Source: Gymnopilus junonius
Lineage: Eukaryota; Basidiomycota; Agaricomycetes; Agaricales; Galerinaceae
DNA: 64,000 bases
Direction of reading: 5' to 3'
Assembly: GCA_015501075.1 (NCBI GenBank)
Contig: JADNYJ010000006.1
Coordinates: 496,001-560,000 of the forward strand
A model generated the notes under the pieces. The model was not told the origin of the DNA and ran no database searches. It worked only from the letters and a program-made list of their open reading frames with translations. Shown one piece after another: positions 35,110-46,384 of this stretch. A program made the translations under genes and the position numbers. Position 1 is the stretch's first letter. Each line of letters begins with the position of its first letter.

Positions 35110-36853
35110 TCAATCCGCCTCTCCAAAATGCCCAGTGATTGAAGAATAAACCCGAAGAATCAAACCCTCCTCCCTCAGCTGTCTCAATCGTTCGACCTCC
35201 TCCGGTTCCATCGGCATTTCTTGCTGTGTGCCGGTTGTATACAATTTGAGAATCAACCCCAATTTACGCAGAGGCTTCAGTCCGAGGTGTTCAGCTTCGA
35301 CGTCGTACATTTCGATAACCCTCAGAATAGCAAGGTCTTGTCGAGTTTCTGTCGTAGAGGCGCCGGACGTGGGTGGAGATGTGGGTGCCAATCGAGATCG
35401 GACCATGTCTGCGAAGCGGCCAGGCGAGCAAGACACGCATTCATATAGCGCGATCACGACTATATGCGGGCAAAGGACGCTTCCCGCGCTTTTGTATGTC
35501 ATTCGATCCAGAAGCGTATCGGTTACGGGTAGAGGAGCAACCCCATTATCACTACCTTGGACGGTGAATTCCTTCAGAGTATTCTGGACGATCTCTAGAC
35601 ATTCAATGAGTTCTAACTCCGCCACTGGAGGAAAGTAAAGGTTCAGGCTCTCCAGTGGACATCTGGAACGACGAAGAAAGCTTGTAACCGAGTGGTGTGG
35701 CCAGGAGCGAATGTTTAGTACGAGCTCCTTCAATTTGGGTAGTGTTATTTCGTCAAACAGTGAAGATCCAATGGGGAATTCAGAACAGATAACAAGTGAG
35801 GTGAGCTCGGGTAGAGTAACCTGGAGGTTGTTGAGTACGGTGGTAGACATAGTGATGTTTTGGAAAGTGAGATGTGTTATCTTGCTCAGTTGTGCCATCG
35901 TCGATAAGCATTGATCTACGTCAATACCAGTGTTTAAAGTCAAGCGAGTGAGATTGGGCCAGGGAAGCACGATACGGGAGGCACGTCGGCTTGGGTTATC
36001 CCATATGAATTGTTGAAGATTGGGAGCCTTCGTCGCTGCTTCCGAAAGTTCCTGGACCACGACATCCTCAAGGCCCTCCACAGTCTGCATCTCGAAAGTT
36101 TCCAGGGTTTGATATTCAATTTCTGAATGAAGCAACATGCAAGTGCCTTTCGGGACGCGAATCTTCAGGTGCCGCCAACGTCGTCCGAACCTCACCAGTG
36201 TCTCCGGAATGACCTTGTACAAAATATTGTTGCTTGCACGGAAAAGATAGTGGACAATTGCCTGCTCGCGAAAACCACATGTTAACCAGGGCGGTAATAT
36301 TGTCTTTCTTGTTCGGGTCGAAACCCGTAGCAGCTCGACCGATATCAAAGGGTTTGCCGATTTCAAGTGAAGACCATAAGGTAGCACTCGAGATACAAAT
36401 GGTCCGCCATGCACTGCAGACTTGCGTGAGGAGAAGGGGAGCATGGGATGCAGATGGCCGAATGAATTTCTCCTTGGGAAGACATAACCTGAATATTTCC
36501 GTGAGGACTTCCGGTGGAAGACGTCGTATCGGTGCGAGCGCAGAATTGAGAATGCGAATGGAATTACGGGACTCCTCTTGGGAAGCGTGAAGGCGCTTCA
36601 GCTGTGAGGGCCCGCTCTCTAGCTTCTTTATTCTCCAGTTAAAAGGAATTCCACAAAAACCTGGTAATCCTTCCTCCATAACGGTTACAGGGTTTATAAT
36701 GGAGTCGATTTGGATAGCCAAAGATTCAAGACGTTCTTCATGGTGTTGAATTGTGCCCGTGATGGCGGGGATATCGTCCTCCGTCATTACATCGGCAGAT
36801 CGTAACCAGTCCTTTACGTCCTTGTCGTTCAGTGAAATTGATGTAGATGGCAT
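35110..36853 (-). CDS. F-box protein of the large basidiomycete family
   Basis: Apparently a single exon of about 580 aa. The N-terminal coiled coil (DIPAITGTIQHHEERLESLA) leads to the F-box: IRRLPPEVLTEIFRLCLP, then LLLTQVCSAWRTICISSATL and LWSSLEI. Leucine-rich repeats follow (PNLTRLTLNTGIDVDQC; LPKLKELVLNIRSWP). One extra base in the T run (A4 on the plus strand, 36242-36245) splits it into two overlapping frames. Removing it joins NCPLSF to RASNNILYKVIPETLV. It differs from its neighbour at 33.2-34.9 kb in gene structure and sequence, so the two are not recent tandem duplicates. Confidence 0.75.
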
Positions 36854-39261
36854 GGAATGTCCTGTGAAATGCTTGTCAAATACTGCGATTATATGTTATT
36901 TGAATCCCTTTGGGGGCTGTGCACAATGACTGCCGTCGCTGTCGGCCTCGTTCAGGAGTGTTCAAAAGCTTGAGACTCACCGTATGTTTTCAAGTCCAAT
37001 CCAACATGAGAGCAGGAGCCTAAAGTGGAGTCCGCCGAAGAACTCTTCAAGCGTGGATACCGCCTCTGTTCGTCTTTGGCCCCTTTTATAAAGCCGCAGT
37101 GTTGCCTGTCATTTATTTGTTGTTATGGTCAAGGGTCAACAATCGGATGGCGGAGTCATTGTGATTATCTTACACTGCAATGCGCCGCATAGTACCTCAC
37201 CTCACTCAACACAAGCTCTGCCCGACCACATATTGCGGTTCACGCCTTAAATAAGGATCGGAGGAGCGATGTATATTTTAAGGTAATATATAAACGCTTA
37301 AAAACTGATAACTTCATCCGAAGTCATGGAGTAATTGCGGACTTCAGTCTATTTATTCCAAGGCCAGGTACTATGCCCAGAATCTCATTCGGTCCTTCAT
37401 CCGACTCTCTGTAGAACTGCCAAGGTTATGGCAAGAGCAGTGTCAGCGTATTCGAGGACGTACTCCGGTCAATGAGCACTTTCTTTTCTACACTCCTCGA
37501 CAAGAACTTGTCAAGCTGGGAATGACGACATTTGATTGCACCCGAACATCGAGACCGACGATAGTAGGACCATAAATATCTGTGCATCCTACGCAAAAGT
37601 AGCTAACCTGTGATTTAAATAGGCGTATAACCGGACCTATTTGTGAGGGCAAGCAACTCTCGCGAGTCGCGACAAAGCCAAGCTTCGTTCATTTCAGCCA
37701 ACAGGACAGTTCGGACAAATGGCAACAGCAAAACATTCAAGTCAGGCCATCAGAAGTGTTCTGAAGAAAGTTCGGACGTGTCGCTAAAGCGATCATCGGT
37801 GCTCATCAACGAGTACCTACTGAACTTCGCGAGGAGTGCTCAAGTTATCTGTAAATAGGTGGGGAAGAGTTCAAACGTCAGCTTTGCATCCAAAATACAT
37901 ACAAGTGATAGAAAGTCGGCAAAACTTTCGGCCATTCTTCTGAAGTCCATAAGATACTTCTCAGATAAGAGACCCAGTCGAACGGTACTGAGAGGAATAC
38001 TAGGGGTTTAGAGGCTTTCGATGTTCATCGTGGTGAAGACAGGGATAGATAGAATCGGAGCTGGTCGGAGTCGGAAAAGTCGCGCTGCGAAGGCGCTCTC
38101 TCTGGCAGACTGGCTTTCTTGTACTTGAAGCTTCGACTCAAATCAAATCTTCCTTCCTCGCCAAAATGCTGCCCTCTAGCTTAAAAACTCGATTTTACCT
38201 CTATAAATAATCCTCGAGTTTCCAACATGATATCCGAGCTTTCAGTGAAATCTCGTCGATCCTTCTAGTAGTAAGCCTCATGAGTCTCGCGTGGGCCACC
38301 TCGACTCATAGCCTCATATCAGCCTGCTGGACAAGAAGGAGGACCCTTTTCATTCAATTCTACAGTCATATGCTCTCTGTTCTGCTATCGGTCATGACTC
38401 ACTGCCGATCCCCCAGAGCCACTTATAATTACACAAAATCATCTTTATCTGGCACCTGGACCATTTCAGAGTACATATTTCCTGGCTTCTCCTGGCGACC
38501 TGACTTACAAAAACACGAAATTACGATCTCTTACTACTGAACAATTTGGCGGACATCCTTCCTTTCGACTACCCGTTCCACGCCCATTCGAGCCCGAGTT
38601 GAGTGTTGAGCACTGAGCCTCATGTGGCTAGGGGACTCTTTAGTCTGAAAACAGATGTTTATGACATGCATAGGCAAGAAATGTGAATAACGTTTCGATC
38701 TTGGCGATGCTCTTCAAGAGGCACGGCGCTGAAGTTGGTTCGGAAGGCGACTAGCCTATATTTCGACAACATCTACACTGTGACTCAGACGAGCAAATGC
38801 CCTCATCATAATGCAGGTCCAAAAGTTGAAGATGAAGATCCAATAACTATAAACATATTCCAGATGCAGTAAGTGCTGCGGCAGAGAGAATCCGCGTCTC
38901 TTAGATTAGAATCGCTCCAGTCGATCTCACGAACGTCAATTAAGATTTCACTTCAGCAGTACTATGAAGCCGTACACCCCTCTTTGTGGGCTAGGCTTTC
39001 CTTCTCGAACGGCTTCTATTGGACCCTGACCTGTGGCGCAGTCCACCGTCATCGATTTCTAAAACGTTGCCAGGTCCCCACCATACTCACGACCAGTGAC
39101 TTTTCCCCATCTTTCATCTGAAGCCCCTAGGCCAGAGCTTGGGCGCTTAATTCACTGTGAGCAGTCTACTCCCCATCCACCTCGATCTAAGGTCGTTATG
39201 TACTTACTAATATCAAATATAGAAGGCACAGCAGTCCACTACTCGTTCCTGTGCACAAATC
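36854..39261. other. Gene-poor region, possible decayed coding remnants
   Basis: About 2.4 kb without a supportable gene. Plus-strand fragments near 37391-37560 (FIRLSVELPRLWQEQ) and 38280-38540 faintly resemble F-box/LRR debris but are interrupted in every frame. I do not call a gene. Confidence 0.35.
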
Positions 39262-39972
39262 ATGGTTGCATTCAACATCCCACCTCCATCGTACGACAAC
39301 CAACTTGCCCGTGACCAAAAGGCGAGATTGGATGCCATCTCAGAACAGCTCGACCGAGACAATCGAATAACGCTGTACGAAACTCGCGACCAGCGAACCA
39401 TGCCATACACCGCAGCCCACGACTCGCCCAGCCACAGTCTGATCGAAGGTTACAACCGACTTGCCATTGACCAAGGGGTAGCGTTGGAGGCCGTCCACGA
39501 CTCGCCCAGTGATACTCTGATCGAAGATCAGAACCAACTTGACATTGACCAAAATGCAAGATTGGAGGCCGTTTCAAAGAAGCTCGACCGCCGAACCGTG
39601 GAGTACAACGAAACTCGCGCCCGTGCGCAAGCCGAGCCCAACAGCAAGAAATACCAAGAAGAATACGCCCGCGCGGCAGAGAACGTCGCCTCGGGCATGC
39701 ACGCAGTGGCTGATGCGCACCCGGACGAGAAGACTCGTAGGAAGTGGCATCAGAATGCGGACAACTTTATGAACGCGTCCCCCGAGGAGAGGGACAATGC
39801 GCTGAAGGATATTGGGAAGGGTCTGCTGATGATTATTGCTACTCCGTTTGTGCTGGCTGGGTTGGGGCTGTATGCGGCTGGTACGATTGTGGGTGGTGTT
39901 GCGTCTGTTTTGAAGGGGATTGGTAAGTTTGGGTGGCTAGCTTTGAAAAAGGCGAGGGAGAATGGAATGTAG
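39262..39972 (+). CDS. Small membrane-associated protein with internal repeats, unrecognised
   Basis: Uninterrupted frame of 236 aa. Residues 10-115 contain three imperfect copies of a unit such as NQLARDQKARLDAISEQLDR, two of them preceded by HDSPSxxLIE. A charged helical region follows (KKYQEEYARAAENVASGMHA). The C-terminus is hydrophobic and Gly-rich (LLMIIATPFVLAGLGLYAAG, then TIVGGVASVLKGIGKFGWLA), suggesting a membrane hairpin or amphipathic anchor. The start is the first Met after an in-frame stop. Function unknown; similar proteins with this C-terminal pattern occur in basidiomycetes, as I recall. Confidence 0.65.
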   Translation: MVAFNIPPPSYDNQLARDQKARLDAISEQLDRDNRITLYETRDQRTMPYTAAHDSPSHSLIEGYNRLAIDQGVALEAVHDSPSDTLIEDQNQLDIDQNARLEAVSKKLDRRTVEYNETRARAQAEPNSKKYQEEYARAAENVASGMHAVADAHPDEKTRRKWHQNADNFMNASPEERDNALKDIGKGLLMIIATPFVLAGLGLYAAGTIVGGVASVLKGIGKFGWLALKKARENGM

Positions 39973-41855
39973 ATCGCTGTAAGCATGGAATAGTTTTACG
40001 CGTCGTGTATATTAGAAACTGCTTTTTCCTTTTTTTTTTCCTTTTGTTCGCACTCTTTCTTGTAATATCACCTCGAATTGCATAAACGTCGTTCAAATTT
40101 TCAGACAGAAAAGAAGAAATGTACTACGAAGAAATCTGTCGATGTTGAATGGGAGAGAAGAAAAATACCTGATGCCCTTCCAAATAGTAGGAAAACTGCA
40201 GTCATGTATATGGCAACAATTTCAACGTTGAGAGGAAAAGATTAGTAGGGGAGACAATGGGTTTGGTGGAGTAAAGAAGTAACGCCGAAACTTGAAAGAT
40301 TAGCTTGAGCCTAGGACGAACGGTTTCAATCTGGCACCTGAGTCCGTATAAGATATAAGATGATTTGGCCGAGGCCCGGCTGAAGCCTAAAAAATCAAAC
40401 GTGCCTCACGAAGACCGCAGGCCAGTCTTGGCTTGATCTGAGAAATGTCTGCACATGAAGTGCCTTGGAATTGGCGGCAAGGATGGAGTATTCACTGGAG
40501 TTTGGAAAAGGCCACCGGTTCAAGAATTATGCAGTGAACTTGGAAAATTTTCAACCAATGCATGTGAAAGCAATGAAGGTATCGAATTTCATAGTCGTGA
40601 TGCCAGAGCCTGAGAGCCTGAGACCAGGGTGAAGGCACCTTTTCGTCATTCTTAGAATTTCTTGAGAAGAAAACATCATCACGAGTGACATAATCAATTA
40701 GAAGCATTGCTGGAAATATACAAGTGACCGTATCAGATCCCGAGGATTTGGTTCATTGGACGGATTCCCGATCCATTGCGTGTTGGAATGAAGTGAGTTC
40801 AAGTTGTTGGTATTAGAGTATACGTATCAAGATTGTAGCTTGTAGCCAGAGTAATAGGAAAAGCTCAGCCTCTGAAATTTGAAACTGATTGAAATGGAGC
40901 TCGATGCTTGAAGCTGTGTGTGGCGAGGGTATTATTTCCGAACAATAGCACGGCGTGGATATGAGGTGCAGTAGTAGGCTGGTTCTTCGAGGACAGCAAG
41001 GCTTAGCGCCTTTTACACGGAACATGAAACCTTGATGAGATGTTGGACAAGAGGCATGCACGACGGAATATTGATACATATACACAGGTTTTGAGAGAAT
41101 CACAATGTACGGTGCACGCCATATCGATGATAAGAAAAAAAAAGATGGTGTCGGATAGAGTGAACGTTTACACGATGCAAAAGGGTACAGTAGGTCCAGG
41201 GACGGAGGAATATACATAGACTGTTCAGGGCAATTTTTTAAACGATTGAATTGAATTGTACCGCGCAAACGAGGCTATCGGAACCGGCGGAAGCGGAGAC
41301 AACGGTGCTAAGAACGAGGGCCTATGAATACGAAGCCGGGGAAGGGGCATGCTGAGGTGCAGGGAGAGTTCAGGACGCTCTAGATCCTAAGACGGGGAGT
41401 GTGGGAAGGGGAGCCCTGGAACGACCAACGAACTTGATAAGACTGGTGTGGTCGATCAATGGCAAGTGATGGACAGTAGTGCATTGATATGAAAAGAGGC
41501 TTTCGCCAGTGAAACGAAGTTGGAGGGGTTGCAGTGCCGAGTGGATGGGACCCCGGGGAGTGGCATTGAAAGTCCGCTACACGCGTCAGTTGGTGAATGA
41601 AGGAAGAGAATGGATCGATTGATGCAGTTGTAGTAGAGAAAGGCTGCTGGGTAGAGAGAGTGGTCGGGGTCCGTGCGGTTGTACTTGAGTGCAGTTGGAT
41701 GTCATTGGTTGTCGCCAGCGACTCTCTCTTGTGTCGATCCTGTCCTGCGACCGAGCTCGCAAAATCTAAGTTTTCTGGTGTCTGGACAACCGTAACTTTT
41801 CTTCTTTTATTTTCAAGCTTGTGCTTCTTTTCTTTTCTGTCTTGTACTTGATTCC
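39973..41855. other. Intergenic, no gene seen
   Basis: About 1.9 kb between the repeat protein and the ataxin-2 gene. Minus-strand frames at 40813-41268 and 41380-42198 show no recognisable content, and the latter overlaps real ataxin-2 exons. Confidence 0.4.
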
Positions 41856-44800
41856 ATGGCCACATCTGCCCGCCAATCCAAAGCGGCCAGGAAAGCGCCT
41901 CCAGAGCAATCTGCAGCTCGGTATGTTCTCCAGCCCGTCTCTCCTGCTCCCTGCTTATCCTCCATCCAGCCGCACCTCGGCCTGGGGCAATAACGCCCGC
42001 TCCTCGCCGACCTACTCTCCGGCCAATGCCCCTCCCCGCCAGCAGCAGCAGCCACAGTCGCCCCCAGCAGCACCGGCCGCCCTGCACCTCCTCCGGCCTT
42101 CCCACCGCTCGCCCAGAATCCGCCCGCCCCCTCCTCTCCTGCTCCGGCCTCCCGTGACCGCGTTCTGCAGTCCCTCTCTGGCTTGACCGTACGTCCATTC
42201 ATCTCTTTTGATCGTGATCGGCTCGCCTCAATGACCTCACTCCCAAAGGGCACCACTGTTACTCTCGTCACCAAGACTGCCCTGCGCTATGAGGGCGTCG
42301 TTGCCTCCACCGCCTCCACCGAGGGCGATACCACCGGCGTCACTCTCAAGGATGTCAAGGATGTCTCCAACCCCGGCGCTCCTCTCAAAGACTCGCTCTT
42401 TATTGCGGCCACCAGCATCGAGACCTACACCTCGGGGCCTGCAGATGCTCGCCCCACCAACGGCGATTGTGAGTTTTCTCTCCATCGATCTGCCTCTGAA
42501 CCGGCTCGACTGACTGGTCTACTTGTGTTATTCCATGTACAACACCTACTTAGCTTTCCGCACAGACATTGATATCAGTGCCAAGAAGGGTCTGCCTCGT
42601 GAACGCGATTTGCAAGCATGGGTCCCAGCAACTGGCGACCCCGTCGCTCTCACCGGCGACGACGAAACTTTCGGACCCTCCAGCGGCAACACCTCGTGGG
42701 ACCAATTCACCGTTAACGAACAGCTGTTTGGCGTGAAAGCGAGCTTTGATGAGAATGTCTATACTACTCCGCTTGACAGAAGCGCTCCCGACTACAAAGA
42801 GCGCGAGAGGAAGGCTCAGAAGATTGCTAATGAGATCCTCGGCGTGCGTTTACCAACAATTTTTTTTTCTTTATTTTGGAAAAGCTAATATTGGATCTTG
42901 ACAGACTACCACCAATAACCCCCATATCGCCGAGGAACGCGGGCTTGTGGACGATAGCGGTGTCAATGAAGAAGACAAGTGAGATACTATCGAGCATCCT
43001 TATACCGACTGCCTCTGAATTTGCGCTTTTTTACATAGATACGGAGCTGTTGTCAGAGGACAGAATGCTTACGTCCCTCCAGGCGCACGGCGTCCACAGC
43101 CTGCTGGTTCTGTCCCCGCTGCCACGACCACTGTGGCACCTTCTGAAGCCAAAGCTGAGGTTCCCAAGGTAGCGGTCAACGGCCCAGATGGTGCTACAGT
43201 ATCTGCAAAGGCTCAGTCGCCGCCTTCTTCCAAGGGTGCCTCTCCTGCACCGCCTGCTGGAGCTATCAAGGTAAGTTTGGGTGGTTATTCTTGCACGTGT
43301 TTGTGATATAAGCTATCTTTTCCTAGCCTCCTGCTGATGCGCTTCCTGCGTTCCGCGATTTCGTGAAAGATGAAAAACAACGATTGACCCAGAAACGCCA
43401 GGCTTTGTTCAAGAACGAGGTAGATAAGAGGATGGCTGATTTGATCAAGTTTAGTCAGTCCTTCAAGGTTGGTTTAAATCATGATTCCCTTTTTTTGCTA
43501 TTATTTACTTTATGACATAGTTGAACAAACCAATTCCGGACGATCTTGTTCCTATCCTTGCCAAAGACGAAGAAAAGCAGAAGCAGATCAAGGAAAAAGC
43601 CAAACAGGATGCATTGGACGCCAAAGCACGAGCTATCGGTGCTTCAACGCCTACCGTATCGTCTAGAGGTGTTGGTGTAGGCATCACCGCCGCGCCTTCA
43701 GCAAGGGAGCTGCTCCTGCCGGTTCCAACGCCAAGGCGGCGGGCAAATCAGGCGCGTCGGGTAATGCTACCCCAGCCGTTACTGCTGCTTCTGCTTCCAA
43801 CACCGCTGCTTCTTCGTCTTCTGCCACCCCCGCAATCAGTAATCTCAAGCCCTCTTCTGCTGCACAGCTTGCGGCGTTAAAAGCAGCGGCGGCTGCAACG
43901 CCCGGTCCAAAGAAAATCTCGATGTTTATTCCCCAAATCCCGCCCTTCAAAGGTGGTAGTAAGCCTAGGACGTTTTCGGGTGGTGTTACTAGCGCTGGTG
44001 CTGGGACGGGGTCGAATGCGAATGCGAACGGCGCGGCGACGAAGAATGGGACGTTGAATACGAATGTGAACAAGGTGGCTTCGCCTGTGTCGCCTAATAC
44101 TGCTGCAGCGCAGAATAGGCTCAACGTGAACGCGTCGTCGTTCAGGCCGAATCCCAAGGCGAGTGCGTTTAATCCTGTGAGTTCTTATTATAATTTCTTT
44201 CTTTATTTATTTCGGTTTGAGGGCTGTGACTGATTATTGTGCCATTCTTTGTTGTTTTATTCAGCTTGCTGCCAACTCGCCCAAACCTGGTGCGAACGGA
44301 AATGGAGTGTCGTCGAGTAATTCGGCATCGCCAAAGCCCAAGACGGATTCTGTGAGTCGCTGTCTATTCTCTCTTTTATTTTTCTACGGAAATTGATTCT
44401 TTTTTTTTTTTGATGCAAGACACCTGCTACCCCCAATCCCTTCTTCGGCACTCGTTCCCTCAAGAAAAGTACACCTGTACATGTCAAGGATGACTTTAAT
44501 CCCTTCAAACATAACAAGGTCGTTGAGGCTTCCCAAGTCTGTGCGTATCAAATCGTATTATGTAATGCACCTTCCAAGCTGACGGGGTGTTGGTCTTTTC
44601 CCTTCCTTGCTCGCTCTCTGTCGCCGTCGTTCATCTCTCAGCGGCCATATGGCCATACAGCGGCAAGCGGTACCTGCAGATGTTCCCCCCGCCTACCCAC
44701 CCGCCCGCTCAACACCCTGCACATATGGTCCCTCCCATACCCCAACCCATGCCTCCTCCTTCATACGAGGAGGATTCGGCGGCTCAACAGCAGCAGCAGC

Positions 44801-45546
44801 AGCAGCATAGAGGATATGTCTATGCTTATCCGCAGTATGGATACCCACCACAGGTTCGTCGTTGTACCCTTGTTTCTTTTTCTTTTTTCTTTTTGGAAAG
44901 TCATTGGGGCGTTTCTGGAATTGATATTAACCTTTTTTTTGCTTTTGCCGTTGTTCTTCGGTTAGATGATGCCCAGTATGCCTCCTCCTGGTCCGCCTGG
45001 TGCATATATGCCCGGGCCTTATATGCAGCCTATGCCTTACCCACCTGGTATGCCTCCTCCGAATGGTGTGTTTTCGGTTGAAGTATTGTTTTGCTTTGGA
45101 ACTTGGGGCTAATGTCCCTTCTTTTTTCTCAGCTATGTACTCACCTGCTATGGGCCAAATGCCACGTATGTCTTTCTTTTCCCATCTTAAAGGGTGGGCG
45201 GTAGTAATAGAATACGCTAACAGCACCCCAAGCCTATATGCAGCCCCCACCACCAGGTGCATACCCACCCCCGCCTAACGGCGCCGGTCCTCGGCCCTCG
45301 ATGCCACCCACCCCAATCCCCGCTCACGCTCACCCATATTACCACCAAAGCCCACAACGTACGGAACTTTCTCATTCATTGAGCAGCCAATCGAATAGTG
45401 GTGCTGACATGCCTTTTTATTGGGTGGTACCAGTGCAACATGCATATCCGATGATGATGCCTCCACCGCCGAATATTCCTCCACCGCATGGGTATGAGGG
45501 TGGGCCTGCGCCCCCGCCTGTGCCCATGCAGGGAGGTCATGCGTAG
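41856..45546 (+). CDS. PBP1: Ataxin-2 / Pbp1-like RNA-binding regulator
   Basis: About 15 exons and about 890 aa. In order: a Pro/Gln-rich N-terminus; a Lsm-like domain (TTVTLVTKTALRYEGVVAST, SIETYTSG); the LsmAD domain (FGVKASFDENVYTTPLDRSA, KAQKIANEILG); a long Ala/Ser-rich region; the PAM2 motif LNVNASSFRPNPKASAFNP that binds the MLLE domain of poly(A)-binding protein; FFGTRSLKKSTPVHVKDDFN; and a Pro/Met/Tyr-rich tail (PQYGYPPQ, PPPNIPPPHGYEG). Ataxin-2 proteins act with PABP in mRNA stability and stress granules. Two one-base deletions break the frame: the C5 run at 42061-42065 and a site near 43695. Filling each restores the reading. Confidence 0.85.
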
Positions 45547-46384
45547 TCTCGGACTGTGCCCTTGGGGTGGGTGGCGAGCGGGGCTCTTGTTGGAGTAGCT
45601 GGTGCTGATGCTGATGCTGATGCTGGGTTGTTTGTTGATGACGGATGACGGCGGCAGTGATGAATGAGAATCATGATGGCAGACGCGGCACATTGCACAT
45701 ATTTAGTTGGTTGGTTGGTGTTGGCTGGTTGGGACGCGATGGTGATGATGGAATTGGATGGTTGGGAACGGTTGGCTCGTTTTTTTCCTTTGGCCTACTT
45801 TCTTTCTTTTTTTTTTTTTTACCTTTGTCGACGTTTTGGATGGAGGCTTTATTTTTTTTTCTGCCTCCCGTCCGCGGTGTGGAGTTTTCTTTTTCTTTTT
45901 TTTCTTTTTTCTCTCTCCTTTTTTTTCTTTTTTTCTTCCCGTCGCTATTCCACATCATCATCGTTATCGTCGTCGTCGTCATCAAGCGTATCTCTCGTCG
46001 TTGTTTTGGATCCCCCCTGTCAAGTCGTTTAGTTAGCTCTCTCGTTCTCTCTCTCTCCTCATCCCCTCCCCCCTACTGTCGTTGTTGATGCAGTTGCTGT
46101 GTTGTCTCTTTTTTTCCTTCTGCTGCCGTTGTTGTGGGATTCTGCAATTTTTTGGCAACGTTGAGCAACCATACGTACTGTAGCGGGAGTGTTGTATTGG
46201 CCTTCCTTGCAGTATGATGATGATAACGATTGCGACGCGATATAATGCGACTGACTAATGAGAGTGCTTTCATTCCAGAATGAAAAGTAAAGTAAGTGTC
46301 AAGGAAGAGTTAAAAAAGAAAGTACTCTACTGTAGTATATATACAGAGGAAATGAAATGAAAGGAAGGTGACATGAGGGTAAGA
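45547..46384. other. T-rich intergenic region between convergent genes
   Basis: Lies between the 3' ends of ataxin-2 and BUB1. It contains GATGCT trinucleotide-type repeats near 45600-45625 and long T/C tracts at 45780-46120. Open frames here reflect base bias. Confidence 0.5.

Noticed and set aside
37250..39120. Possible decayed F-box/LRR gene on the plus strand
   Set aside because: Only faint resemblance, stops in every frame, and no F-box core motif found.
41380..42198. 272-codon minus-strand frame overlapping the ataxin-2 start
   Set aside because: Antisense to real exons, Arg/Gly-rich low complexity, no domain.
45645..46088. Overlapping plus-strand frames with very Phe-rich translations and a Lys-rich minus-strand frame
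   Set aside because: All are by-products of the T tracts between the ataxin-2 and BUB1 3' ends.
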